Source: an uncultured Lachnospiraceae bacterium (GTDB lineage Bacteria > Bacillota > Clostridia > Lachnospirales > Lachnospiraceae). From it: a DNA stretch of 64,000 bases. The position numbers and the translations under genes were made by a program. The stretch is from the NCBI GenBank assembly GCA_947363565.1, contig CANAPP010000002.1, positions 1 through 64,000 of the forward strand, read 5' to 3'. Shown in pieces: positions 44,235-53,314 of the stretch (positions are counted from its first letter, which is position 1; each line of letters begins with the position of its first letter). Under the pieces are notes generated by a model. The model ran no database searches and had not been told where the DNA came from. It saw only the letters and a list, made by a program, of their open reading frames with translations.

Positions 44235-45689
44235 ATGACTGATAAGAGGATGCGTAAGATACAAGAATTAAAAAAGCACCGTATAAGGGCAAGGAGACTC
44301 CATCTTGCACTTGCTGTTTTCGGTGTGTTTGCAGTAATTTTTTTAGGGGTTAAGACCGTTTCCTTTTTCCAGGGGCTGACCGCGGCGGTGGTAGAGCTCT
44401 CCGTGCAGAATGTGGAGATCATCCAGGGAGAGGCGATGCCGTCTTTTCTGGCGGACGCAAGGCTTGTACGGAAGGGCGGCAAGGTACTGGATAAGAAGAG
44501 CAAATATACGGCGGCAGACTTTGTGAACGACTTAAAGAGCGGGAAGGGATACACCCTTTCCTGCAAGGGAGACCCGAATGTGGAAGGCTCCTATCAGATC
44601 AAGGTGGTGCTAGAGGACGCCATCGCGAAGAAGGTCGGGAAGGACTGGAAGAGACTTCTTGACTTTACGGTAAAGAACGGAAGCTTCGTGGTGAAGAATG
44701 CGGTAGGCGCATGGGAGGGAGACAAGTTTAAAAAATATGATAATTCCTATGTGCAGAGTGATTTTATCGAGTCAAAGGCGAATACCTATTATCTTGGCAA
44801 GGACGGCGTGAAGGTGACCGGCTGGCAGAAGATCAAGGGTAAGCGTTACTATTTTGATGAAAACGGCGCTATGCTTAAGAATACATGGAAAAAGCACGGC
44901 GACGATAAATATTACCTCGGTAAGAACGGTGCGGCGGTGACCGGATGGACGAAGATCAAGAAGGCGACGTATTACTTTACCGCAGACGGGAAGATGGCGA
45001 CGGGCGATGTGAAGATGGGGCTGGCGCTCTGTTCCTTTGACAAGGATGGGAAGCTGGTGTCGAAAAAGGACGCGCAGATCGATCCGAACCAGCCGATGGT
45101 CGCCCTTACCTTTGACGACGGGCCGGGCAAGCGCACCGGGGAGCTATTGGACGCTTTTGAAAGGTATAACGCCCATGCTACATTTTTCATGCTCGGGCAG
45201 AAGGTGCCGTCTTATGAGGCTGAGGTCAGGAAGATGAAGGAGATCGGCTGTGAGCTTGGAAGCCATTCCTACGACCATACGAACCTTGTGTCGCTGGACG
45301 GCAAAGGCGTGAAGAAGCAGATGACCGACACGAATAAGAATGTCAAAAAGGCAGTAGGAAGCGGTGTGACGGTCATGCGCCCGCCTTACGGCGCGATCAG
45401 TGACACTGTGCGCGAGAATGTGGGCTACCCTATGATCTTGTGGAACATTGATACGCTGGACTGGAAGACAAGGAACGCAAAAAAGACGATCAATACCGTG
45501 ATGAAGAATGTAGGAGACGGGGATATCATCCTGCTCCATGATATTCATACAGAGAGCGTGGATGCGGCGCTCAAGCTCATCCCGAAGCTTCAGGAGGCAG
45601 GATATCAGCTTGTGACAGTGTCCGAGATGGCTAAAGCCAAGGGAGAGACGCTGGAAGACGGCGGAAAATATACTGACTTTACAAAATAA
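44235..45689 (+). CDS. Polysaccharide deacetylase with cell-wall-binding repeats
   Basis: 484 residues. A basic start and one membrane segment (LHLALAVFGVFAVIFLGVKTV, about 25-45) anchor it. Residues about 178-258 are choline-binding-type repeats (TYYLGKDGVKVTGWQKIKGKRYYFDENG and two more). The NodB domain from about 287 has TFDDGP, the metal motif HSYDH, RPPYGA and ILLHDIH. It probably removes acetyl groups from peptidoglycan or a wall glycan outside the cell. It is convergent with prs, with a shared terminator. Confidence 0.92.
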   Translation: MTDKRMRKIQELKKHRIRARRLHLALAVFGVFAVIFLGVKTVSFFQGLTAAVVELSVQNVEIIQGEAMPSFLADARLVRKGGKVLDKKSKYTAADFVNDLKSGKGYTLSCKGDPNVEGSYQIKVVLEDAIAKKVGKDWKRLLDFTVKNGSFVVKNAVGAWEGDKFKKYDNSYVQSDFIESKANTYYLGKDGVKVTGWQKIKGKRYYFDENGAMLKNTWKKHGDDKYYLGKNGAAVTGWTKIKKATYYFTADGKMATGDVKMGLALCSFDKDGKLVSKKDAQIDPNQPMVALTFDDGPGKRTGELLDAFERYNAHATFFMLGQKVPSYEAEVRKMKEIGCELGSHSYDHTNLVSLDGKGVKKQMTDTNKNVKKAVGSGVTVMRPPYGAISDTVRENVGYPMILWNIDTLDWKTRNAKKTINTVMKNVGDGDIILLHDIHTESVDAALKLIPKLQEAGYQLVTVSEMAKAKGETLEDGGKYTDFTK

Positions 45690-45693
45690 AAGC

Positions 45694-45758
45694 AAAACCC
45701 CGGTGATTCTTTGCGATAAGAAGACAGATCTTACCGCGAAGATGCGCCGGGGAATTTT
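45694..45758. terminator. Bidirectional terminator between the deacetylase gene and prs
   Basis: aaaaccccgg and ccggggaattttt form the outer arms; ctttgcgataag pairs with cttaccgcgaag inside. A/T runs on both sides serve both convergent genes. Confidence 0.75.
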
Positions 45759-46936
45759 TATATCTTACGGTTATGTTCTTCCAAAAGCCGGTGGATCTTG
45801 TCCGTCGGGACCATGACAGAGCTGATCGGGATATCATGATTCAGGGAATCGATGATGAGAGCCATGAATTTGCTCATATCAGCGGTCACAAAGTACGGCT
45901 TTTCCTTCGTGCAGGGCGGAAGGTAAGTGAGATTGGTGACGATCACGCGGTCGATGTAGCCCTTTTCATAATATTCATCGAACTTATCAAAGCCGTCGGT
46001 GAAAAGGCCGAAGGTCGTGCAGACAAACACCCGTCCTGCTCCCCGCTCCTTGATCTGCTTTGCCACGTCAAGCATGCTCTCGCCGGACGAGATCATATCG
46101 TCGATGATGATGACATTTTTTCCGGCAATATTATCCCCGAGAAACTCATGGGCTACGATGGGGTTCTTCCCGCCGATCACCTGGGAGTAATCGCGGCGCT
46201 TGTAAAACATCCCCATGTCCACACCGATGACGTTGGAGAAATAGACAGCGCGGTGCATAGCGCCCTCGTCGGGGCTGATGATCATCAGGTGCTCTTTGTC
46301 CACCACAAGATCTGGCTCGGCGCGAAGGAGCGCTTTCATAAACTGGTAAGCAGGGCTGAAATTATCAAAGCCCTGGAGCGGGATCGCGTTCTGTACCCGC
46401 GGGTCGTGGGCGTCAAAAGTAATGATGTTGTTAACGCCCATATCCACCAGCTCCTGAAGGGCAAAGGCACAGTCTAAGGACTCGCGCTTCGTGCGCTTGT
46501 GCTGGCGGCTCTCATAGAGGAACGGCATGATCACATTGACCCGGTGGGCCTTCCCGTTAGCCGCCGAGATGATCCGCTTCAGATCCTGGTAGTGGTCGTC
46601 GGGCGACATGTGGTTGAGATGCCCGTTCACCGTATAGGTCAGGCTGTAATTGCATACATCCACCATAACAAAAAGATCCGCTCCGCGGATGGACTCCTTA
46701 AGAAGCCCTTTTGCCTCTCCGGTCCCGAAGCGGGGACAATGGCAGTCGATCAGGTAATTGTCCTGCTTGTAGCTGGAAAAAAGAGGTGAATTTAAAGAAG
46801 TGTGGAAGGTTTCCTGGCGGAATCTCACGATATAGTCGTTCACCTTTCTCCCGCGTTCCAGGCAGCTTTCCAGTGCTGCGATCTTAAGCGGAGCTGTCGG
46901 CAGGGCAGTCTCCATTTCTTTTATATCATTTGTCAT
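45758..46936 (-). CDS. prs: Ribose-phosphate pyrophosphokinase, long divergent form
   Basis: 392 residues, against about 315 for standard enzymes. It makes PRPP from ribose 5-phosphate and ATP. The PRPP-binding loop is VIIIDDMISSGESMLDVAK. The usual aspartate-histidine region reads TFDAHDPRVQNAIP, and the HKRTKRESL stretch replaces RQDRK. The first 70 residues have no counterpart in classical PrsA. Such forms occur in Lachnospiraceae and may differ in allosteric control. Ribosome binding site AGGAGAAG; its own promoter lies upstream. Confidence 0.88.
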   Translation of the reverse strand: MTNDIKEMETALPTAPLKIAALESCLERGRKVNDYIVRFRQETFHTSLNSPLFSSYKQDNYLIDCHCPRFGTGEAKGLLKESIRGADLFVMVDVCNYSLTYTVNGHLNHMSPDDHYQDLKRIISAANGKAHRVNVIMPFLYESRQHKRTKRESLDCAFALQELVDMGVNNIITFDAHDPRVQNAIPLQGFDNFSPAYQFMKALLRAEPDLVVDKEHLMIISPDEGAMHRAVYFSNVIGVDMGMFYKRRDYSQVIGGKNPIVAHEFLGDNIAGKNVIIIDDMISSGESMLDVAKQIKERGAGRVFVCTTFGLFTDGFDKFDEYYEKGYIDRVIVTNLTYLPPCTKEKPYFVTADMSKFMALIIDSLNHDIPISSVMVPTDKIHRLLEEHNRKI

Positions 46937-46968
46937 AAATCTTCTCCTGAATATAAAGTGATAACAAT

Positions 46969-46998
46969 ATCATAGCATTATTTGGGGGGCGAGGTCAA
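46969..46998 (-). promoter_or_regulatory. Predicted sigma-A promoter of prs
   Basis: On the minus strand, TTGACC (46998-46993), an 18-base spacer, TATGAT (46974-46969). Confidence 0.6.
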
Positions 46999-47006
46999 TG
47001 TTTTGA

Positions 47007-47036
47007 TTGGACTATTTTACCTATATGCGCTATACT
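47007..47036 (+). promoter_or_regulatory. Possible promoter of the DUF512 gene
   Basis: TTGGAC (47007-47012), an 18-base spacer, TATACT (47031-47036). Confidence 0.5.
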
Positions 47037-47124
47037 GGTTATTGTAAACAAAGCTTTGACCTGTACGGACGGCAGGTTTGTCCGTGGGCGGTAATGGTAT
47101 GCGAGGAAGGAAGAGGATTTTTTG

Positions 47125-48435
47125 ATGAAGCATGAGCATGTGATAAAGGAAGTTTGTCCGGGAAGTATTGCGCAGGAGATGGGGATTGAACCGGGAGATG
47201 TCCTTTTGTCCATAGACGGCAATGAGATTGAGGATGTATTTGACTATCATTTTTATGTCAATGACGAGTATATCACGGTCCTGATCCGGAAACCTTATGG
47301 GGAAGAGTGGGAGCTTGAGATTGAAAAGGATGACGAGGAAGATCTGGGGATAGTGTTCGCCCGGGGGCTTATGGATGAGTACCGATCCTGCCGGAATAAA
47401 TGTATGTTCTGCTTTATCGACCAGATGCCCCGGGGGATGCGTGATACGCTGTATTTTAAGGACGACGATTCGAGGCTTTCTTTTCTCCAGGGTAATTATG
47501 TCACGCTGACGAATATGAGCGACCATGACATTGAGCGGATCGTGCGTTACCATCTGGAGCCGATCAATATCTCCTTTCATACGACGAACCCTGCTCTTCG
47601 GTGCAGGATGTTAAATAACCGGTTCGCGGGGGATGCCCTTTTAAAGGCGGACAGGCTTTTTGCCGCCGGCATCCGCATGAACGGGCAGATCGTGCTGTGC
47701 AAAGGGATCAATGACGGGGAGGAGTTAGAGCGCAGTATCCGGGAGCTGTCCCGCTATATTCCCTGGCTTGAAAGCGTGTCGGTGGTTCCCGTAGGGCTGA
47801 CCAGATACCGGGAGGGATTGTATCCGCTGAAGCCGTTTACCAGGGAGGATGCAAAAGAGGTGCTTGGGATCATCCACAGATGGCAGGAAAAGCTTTATGA
47901 GGAGAGCGGTACTCATTTTATCCATGGGGGCGATGAATGGTATACGCTGGCGGAGGAAGAGCTTCCGGAGGCAGAGCGGTACGACGGGTATCTCCAGCTT
48001 GAGAACGGCGTCGGCATGCTGAGGCTTTTGATGGATGAATTCGCGGAGAGCTTAGCTGAACTTCCGGGAGATAAGACGGCACGGGAAGTGTCCATAGCCA
48101 CTGGAAAGCTTGCGTATCCCTATATCCGCAGGCTCGCGGAAAAGCTTATGGAAAAATATACGGGCACGATGATCTACGTCTACGCCATCGAAAATAAGTT
48201 TTTCGGGGAGATGATCACAGTGTCCGGCCTGATCACCGGGCAGGACTTGAAAGAGCAGCTTACGGGCAGGAATCTGGGGGATAAGCTTTTGCTCCCGTGC
48301 AATATGTTCCGCAGCGGCGAGGAAGTATTTTTGGATGATATGACGCTTACAGAGCTTGCCAAGGCTTTACAAGTGCGTGCAGATATTGTAAAATCAAGCG
48401 GACAGGACTTTATTGAAGCGATAATAGATTTGTAA
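47125..48435 (+). CDS. DUF512 radical-SAM-like protein with PDZ domain
   Basis: 436 residues. A short PDZ-like domain at the start (SIAQEMGIEPGDVLLSIDGNEIEDVFDY) is followed by a cysteine cluster (CRNKCMFCFIDQMPRG, C-x3-C-x2-C) of the radical SAM type and the DUF512 domain with NRFFG-like elements (ENKFFGEMITVSGLITGQDL). Function unknown; in many Firmicutes it stands next to der, as here (12 bases). No signal peptide. The start is the ATG at 47125 rather than the TTG at 47122. Confidence 0.88.
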   Translation: MKHEHVIKEVCPGSIAQEMGIEPGDVLLSIDGNEIEDVFDYHFYVNDEYITVLIRKPYGEEWELEIEKDDEEDLGIVFARGLMDEYRSCRNKCMFCFIDQMPRGMRDTLYFKDDDSRLSFLQGNYVTLTNMSDHDIERIVRYHLEPINISFHTTNPALRCRMLNNRFAGDALLKADRLFAAGIRMNGQIVLCKGINDGEELERSIRELSRYIPWLESVSVVPVGLTRYREGLYPLKPFTREDAKEVLGIIHRWQEKLYEESGTHFIHGGDEWYTLAEEELPEAERYDGYLQLENGVGMLRLLMDEFAESLAELPGDKTAREVSIATGKLAYPYIRRLAEKLMEKYTGTMIYVYAIENKFFGEMITVSGLITGQDLKEQLTGRNLGDKLLLPCNMFRSGEEVFLDDMTLTELAKALQVRADIVKSSGQDFIEAIIDL

Positions 48436-48447
48436 ATGAGGAGATAG

Positions 48448-49779
48448 ATGATGAGTAAACCAGTAGTTGCGATTGTGGGAAGGCCGAATGTGGGAAAGTC
48501 CACGCTGTTTAATGCGCTGGCGGGAGAAAAGATATCGATCGTAAAGGATACGCCGGGGGTGACGAGAGACCGTATTTACGCGGATGTATCGTGGCTTGAC
48601 CGAAATTTTACGATGATCGACACGGGAGGCATCGAACCGGACAGCAAGGATATCATCCTGTCGCAGATGAGGGATCAGGCGCAGATTGCCATCGACACCT
48701 CGGATGTGATCGTATTTATGACTGATGTGCGCCAGGGGCTGATCGACTCGGACTCCAAGGTGGCGGACATGCTGAGGCGTTCCGGGAAGCCCGTCGTCCT
48801 TGTGGTGAACAAGGTGGACAGCTTTGAAAAATATATGCCGGACGTGTACGAGTTCTACAACTTGGGCATCGGGGAGCCGGTTCCTGTATCGGCGGCGTCC
48901 CGCCTTGGTATTGGGGACATGCTTGATGAGATCATCGCTCATTTTCCAGAAAAAGATGAGGAGGAAGAGGAGGATGAGCGCCCGAGGATTGCCATCGTAG
49001 GGAAACCGAACGTGGGGAAATCCTCTATTGTCAATAAGCTTCTCGGCGAGCAGCGGGTGATCGTATCGGATATCGCGGGGACGACAAGAGACGCCATCGA
49101 CACAGAGATTGTGCACGACGGGCGGGAGTACGTATTTATCGACACGGCGGGCTTAAGAAGAAAGAGCAGGATCAAGGAAGAGCTGGAGCGCTACAGCATC
49201 ATCCGTGCGGTGACGGCGGTGGAACGCTCAGATGTGGTGCTTGTGGTGATCGACGCGGCGGAAGGGGTGACAGAGCAGGATGCCAAGATTGCCGGGATTG
49301 CCCATGAGCGGGGCAAGGGGATCGTGATCGTGGTGAACAAGTGGGATGCCATTGAGAAGGATGACAAGACCATGAAAAAGTATGAGAATGAGATACGCCG
49401 CGTCCTTTCTTTCATGCCCTATGCGCAGATCATGTATGTGTCCGCCGAGACGGGGCAGCGCTTAAATAAGCTCTATGACGTTATCGATATGGTGATCGAA
49501 AACCAGACGCTCCGTGTGGCGACAGGCGTCCTCAATGAGATCATGATGGAGGCAGTGGCTATGCAGCAGCCGCCGTCTGATAAGGGGAAACGGCTCAAGC
49601 TCTACTATATCACCCAGGTATCGGTGAAGCCGCCGACCTTTGTGATCTTCGTCAATGACCGGGAGCTGATGCATTTTTCCTATACCAGGTATCTGGAAAA
49701 TAAGATTCGGGAGGCATTTGGGTTTAAGGGAACCTCACTGAAGTTTTTCATTCGTGAGAGAAAGGAAAAGGAGCGGTAA
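48448..49779 (+). CDS. der: Ribosome assembly GTPase Der (EngA)
   Basis: 443 residues with two GTPase domains in tandem: [14 protein letters not shown] / DTPGVTRD / DTGG / NKVD in the first, [14 protein letters not shown] / GTTRD / DTAG / NKWD in the second, and a KH-like end ([21 protein letters not shown]). It acts in 50S subunit maturation. The ATG at 48448, or the adjacent 48451, follows GAGGAG. plsY starts 2 bases after the stop. Confidence 0.96.
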   Translation: MMSKPVVAIVGRPNVGKSTLFNALAGEKISIVKDTPGVTRDRIYADVSWLDRNFTMIDTGGIEPDSKDIILSQMRDQAQIAIDTSDVIVFMTDVRQGLIDSDSKVADMLRRSGKPVVLVVNKVDSFEKYMPDVYEFYNLGIGEPVPVSAASRLGIGDMLDEIIAHFPEKDEEEEEDERPRIAIVGKPNVGKSSIVNKLLGEQRVIVSDIAGTTRDAIDTEIVHDGREYVFIDTAGLRRKSRIKEELERYSIIRAVTAVERSDVVLVVIDAAEGVTEQDAKIAGIAHERGKGIVIVVNKWDAIEKDDKTMKKYENEIRRVLSFMPYAQIMYVSAETGQRLNKLYDVIDMVIENQTLRVATGVLNEIMMEAVAMQQPPSDKGKRLKLYYITQVSVKPPTFVIFVNDRELMHFSYTRYLENKIREAFGFKGTSLKFFIRERKEKER

Positions 49780-49781
49780 TT

Positions 49782-50432
49782 ATGGAAAGAATTATCTGTG
49801 TATGTATCGGGTATGCTTTCGGACTTCTGCAGACAGGATATATCTATGGGAAGATCCACCATGTGGATATCCGCAAGCAAGGGAGCGGCAATGCAGGGAC
49901 TACCAACGCTCTTCGGACGTTGGGGTGGAAAGCAGGGGTGGTAACGCTCTTAGGCGACGCTTTTAAATGTGTGTTTGCGGTTATCGCGGTGCATCTGCTC
50001 TATAAGAACAGCCGTGCAGATATCCTGCCGCTGCTTTCGATGTATGCCGGAATGGGTGCAGTGCTCGGGCATAATTACCCGTTTTATATGAAGTTCAAGG
50101 GCGGTAAAGGGATCGCGGCGACAGCCGGGCTGCTTCTGAGCACTACGACGCCGGTGATGGTACTAATCTGCCTGGTGGTATTCGTCGGCCTTGTGGCGGC
50201 GACGCGCTATGTATCGGTAGGCTCGCTCGTTGTGGTGATCATCTATCTTCTGGAGATTGTCTACCAGGGACAGATGGGAGCTTACGGGATGGCGGAAAAC
50301 TATCTTTATGAGATGTACGGGATCGCGGCGTTTCTGATGCTTCTGGCCTTTTATAAGCACCGGGAGAATATCAGGCGGCTGCTTAAGGGGACAGAGAACA
50401 AGATCAGCGTGGGAAAAAATAGGAGCAGATAA
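49782..50432 (+). CDS. plsY: Acyl-phosphate:glycerol-3-phosphate acyltransferase
   Basis: 216 residues, about five membrane segments. It makes lysophosphatidate, the first lipid intermediate. Conserved stretches: QTGYIYGKIHHVDIRKQGSGNAGTTNALRTLG, LGHNYPFYMKFKGGKGIAAT and TRYVSVGSLVV. It is translationally linked to der and followed by gpsA, whose product supplies its substrate. Confidence 0.96.
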   Translation: MERIICVCIGYAFGLLQTGYIYGKIHHVDIRKQGSGNAGTTNALRTLGWKAGVVTLLGDAFKCVFAVIAVHLLYKNSRADILPLLSMYAGMGAVLGHNYPFYMKFKGGKGIAATAGLLLSTTTPVMVLICLVVFVGLVAATRYVSVGSLVVVIIYLLEIVYQGQMGAYGMAENYLYEMYGIAAFLMLLAFYKHRENIRRLLKGTENKISVGKNRSR

Positions 50433-50493
50433 ATATGTAATAAGAGTAAATCAAATGCGGACAAAATAAGTTATGTCAGGAGGAGGTTTTTGT

Positions 50494-51510
50494 ATGGCAA
50501 ATGTAGGTATCATGGGAGCGGGAAGCTGGGGGACTGCACTGGCGCTCCTGCTTCACAGCAACGGACATCAGGTGACGGTATGGTCGATCAGCGAGGAGGA
50601 GGTAAAGATGCTTTCCGAGGAGCGGGAGCATAAGAGCAAGCTTCCGGGAGTTCCTATTCCCGAGGATATGGCGTTCACCAGCGATATGGAGGAGACGGTA
50701 AAGGGAAAGGATTTTATCGTCATGGCTGTGCCGTCTCCATTTACGCGGAATACGGCGCGGGGGATGAGCCCATATGTCACGGACGGGCAGATCATCGTCG
50801 ATGTGGCAAAGGGAATCGAGGAGAGTACGCTGATGACTCTCTCCCAGCAGATTGAACAGGAGATCCCGAATGCGGACGTGGCGGTGCTCTCCGGGCCAAG
50901 CCATGCGGAGGAGGTAGGCCGCGGACTTCCTACGGCGGTTGTCATCGGGGCAAAGACGAAGAAGACGGCCGAGTATCTGCAGGAAGCATTTATGAATCAG
51001 GTGTTCCGCGTGTATATCAGCCCGGACAGGCTTGGCATGGAGCTTGGCGGATCCCTTAAGAATGTCATCGCCCTGGCGGCCGGTATTGCCGACGGGATGG
51101 GATACGGCGATAATACGAAGGCGGCGCTGATCACGAGAGGTATCGCGGAGATTGCCCAGCTCGGCGTAAAGATGGGCGGAGCCATCGAAAGCTTTACCGG
51201 GCTTACCGGGATCGGAGACCTTATCGTTACCTGCGCCAGCGTCCACAGTCGGAACCGGAAGGCCGGGTATCTGATGGGGCAGGGGAAATCCATGCAGGAA
51301 GCCATGGATGAGGTAAAGATGGTGGTGGAGGGTGTTTACTCCACAAAAGCGGCAGTAAAGCTTGGAAAGATGCATGATGTGCCGCTTCCGATCGTCAGCA
51401 AGGTCAATGATGTGCTCTTCGCGGGGAAGGATCCGAAAGAGGCGGTGAACGAGCTGATGTTAAGAGATTCCAAGGCGGAGCACCTGGCGATGCCGTGGAA
51501 GGAAGAGTAA
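50494..51510 (+). CDS. gpsA: Glycerol-3-phosphate dehydrogenase [NAD(P)+]
   Basis: 338 residues from the ATG at 50494 behind AGGAGGAGG. It makes glycerol 3-phosphate for PlsY. The Rossmann start GIMGAGSWGTALALLL, SGPSHAEEVGRGLPTA, the catalytic lysine region GGSLKNVIALAAGIADGMGYGDNTKAALITRG and GLTGIGDLIVTC are intact. The der-plsY-gpsA-spoIVA order is common in spore-forming Firmicutes. Confidence 0.97.
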   Translation: MANVGIMGAGSWGTALALLLHSNGHQVTVWSISEEEVKMLSEEREHKSKLPGVPIPEDMAFTSDMEETVKGKDFIVMAVPSPFTRNTARGMSPYVTDGQIIVDVAKGIEESTLMTLSQQIEQEIPNADVAVLSGPSHAEEVGRGLPTAVVIGAKTKKTAEYLQEAFMNQVFRVYISPDRLGMELGGSLKNVIALAAGIADGMGYGDNTKAALITRGIAEIAQLGVKMGGAIESFTGLTGIGDLIVTCASVHSRNRKAGYLMGQGKSMQEAMDEVKMVVEGVYSTKAAVKLGKMHDVPLPIVSKVNDVLFAGKDPKEAVNELMLRDSKAEHLAMPWKEE

Positions 51511-51587
51511 GAATCAGGAGCGGTCAGTAAGGCGGTCCTGTGACAAAGATTTACAGGAAAATAAGTTCTAAAAGAATTGCCCCCTTG

Positions 51588-51595
51588 CATACACT
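51588..51595 (+). promoter_or_regulatory. Sigma-E-like -10 box upstream of spoIVA
   Basis: CATACACT matches the -10 consensus of mother-cell sigma-E promoters; the -35 region, 14 bases upstream (around gttctaaaa), is weak. The start codon is 29 bases downstream. Confidence 0.55.
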
Positions 51596-51623
51596 GTTAT
51601 CAGCAGAACAAGGGGGTATTAGA

Positions 51624-53096
51624 ATGAATACGTTTCAATTATACAAGGATATCAAGGCTCGGACAAAGGGTGAAATATACATAGGGGTAGTAGGGCCGGT
51701 GAGGACCGGAAAGTCTACGTTTATCAAACGGTTCATGGATGTGCTGGTGCTCCCGCATATGGAGGATGAACATGGGAAGGAGCGGACGAAGGATGAACTT
51801 CCGCAGTCGGCGTCCGGGCGGACGATCATGACCACCGAGCCGAAGTTCGTGCCCAAGGAGGCGGCAGAGATCAAGCTGTCGGACGATGTCCGGGTGAAGG
51901 TGCGGCTCATCGACTGCGTAGGCTATATGGTGGAGGGTGCCTCCGGCCACGTGGAAGGGAACGGTGAGCGGATGGTGAAAACGCCCTGGTTCGACTACGA
52001 GATTCCTTTTACGAAGGCGGCGGGCATCGGGACGAGAAAGGTCATTCACGACCACGCAACGATAGGTATCGTGGTGACTACCGACGGAAGCATCGGAGAG
52101 ATTGAAAGGGAGCATTACCGGGGCGCGGAAGGCCAGACGATCAAAGAGCTGCAGGCGATTGGAAAGCCTTTTGTCGTGCTGGTGAATTCGGTAAAGCCAT
52201 ACGGCGATGACGCAAAGAAGACAGCAGCGGAGATTGAGCAGGAGTACGGCGTTAAGGCAGTGCCGGTAAACTGTGAGCAGCTAAAGGAAGATGATATCTA
52301 TAAAATATTAGAAGAAGTCATGTTTGAATTCCCTGTCTCGGAAATCCAGTTCTTTATCCCCAAATGGGTGGAGATGCTCCCCAGGGACCATGCGATCAAG
52401 CAGGATATCCTGGGGCATATCCGGGATGTGATGGAACAGATGAGCGAGGTCCGCGATGCGGCTAAAGGGCTTAGCCTGCCGGACAGCGCTTACATAGACG
52501 AAATGAAGATTGACCATATCGGGATGGACGACGGCTGTGTGAAGGTGCGCATCGGTGTTGCGGAAAAGTTCTACTACCAGATGTTAAGCGACCTTACGGG
52601 AATGACCATCGCAGGGCAGTATGAGCTTATCGCCGCCATGAAGAACCTGTCGGAGTTAAAGACCGAATATGAGGACGTTAAGGATGCATTTGCCTCCGTG
52701 CGGATGAAAGGCTACGGCATGGTAAGTCCCAAGAAGGAAGAGATCACGCTGGATGAGCCGACCATCATCAAACAGGGGAACAAGTATGGGGTGAAGATCC
52801 ATTCCCAGGCGCCGTCTATCCATCTGATCCGCGCCAATATCGAGACAGAGATTGCGCCGATCGTAGGAAGTGAGCAGCAGGCGCAGGATCTCATCGACTA
52901 TATCAAGACCATGAGCGATACCGAAGAGGGAATCTGGGGCACCAATATCTTCGGCAAATCCGTGGAAGATCTGGTGACCGACGGGATGCGCAATAAGATG
53001 CTGTCCATCAATGACGAGAGCCAGGGGAAACTGCAGGATACGATGCAGAAGATCGTCAACGACAGCAATGGCGGGATGGTATGCATTATCATATAA
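51624..53096 (+). CDS. spoIVA: Stage IV sporulation protein A, coat morphogenesis ATPase
   Basis: 490 residues from the ATG at 51624, close to the 492 of B. subtilis. It forms the basement layer of the spore coat by ATP-driven polymerisation. The Walker A motif is GPVRTGKSTFIKRF and the Walker B region VRLIDCVGYMV. The C-terminal GIWGTNIFGKSVEDLV and the last residues MVCIII are typical. It shows that the organism can make endospores. Confidence 0.97.
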   Translation: MNTFQLYKDIKARTKGEIYIGVVGPVRTGKSTFIKRFMDVLVLPHMEDEHGKERTKDELPQSASGRTIMTTEPKFVPKEAAEIKLSDDVRVKVRLIDCVGYMVEGASGHVEGNGERMVKTPWFDYEIPFTKAAGIGTRKVIHDHATIGIVVTTDGSIGEIEREHYRGAEGQTIKELQAIGKPFVVLVNSVKPYGDDAKKTAAEIEQEYGVKAVPVNCEQLKEDDIYKILEEVMFEFPVSEIQFFIPKWVEMLPRDHAIKQDILGHIRDVMEQMSEVRDAAKGLSLPDSAYIDEMKIDHIGMDDGCVKVRIGVAEKFYYQMLSDLTGMTIAGQYELIAAMKNLSELKTEYEDVKDAFASVRMKGYGMVSPKKEEITLDEPTIIKQGNKYGVKIHSQAPSIHLIRANIETEIAPIVGSEQQAQDLIDYIKTMSDTEEGIWGTNIFGKSVEDLVTDGMRNKMLSINDESQGKLQDTMQKIVNDSNGGMVCIII

Positions 53097-53108
53097 AACA
53101 AAAGGTGA

Positions 53109-53157
53109 GGGCATTGCAGGATTATCTGGCAGGATGATCGGCGATGTCCTTTTTTTG
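53109..53157 (+). terminator. Terminator after spoIVA
   Basis: gggcattgc (53109-53117) pairs with gcgatgtcc (53141-53149) with two G:T pairs, followed by eight T. Confidence 0.7.
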
Positions 53158-53214
53158 AGGCAGACACTAAATTTGATAAATCATTTAATCATTGAATAAA
53201 TCCCTGATAAATTG

Positions 53215-53243
53215 TGTACATTATTTGGAAGTTCTGCTATAAT
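53215..53243 (+). promoter_or_regulatory. Possible promoter of the short-chain dehydrogenase gene
   Basis: TGTACA (53215-53220), a 17-base spacer, TATAAT (53238-53243). The -35 box is weak. Confidence 0.45.
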
Positions 53244-53314
53244 TATATATTAGTTAATAGAAGGTGTCGGGATAAAGATATATTTCCCGGACGGCTGAGT
53301 AAGGAGGATACGCA

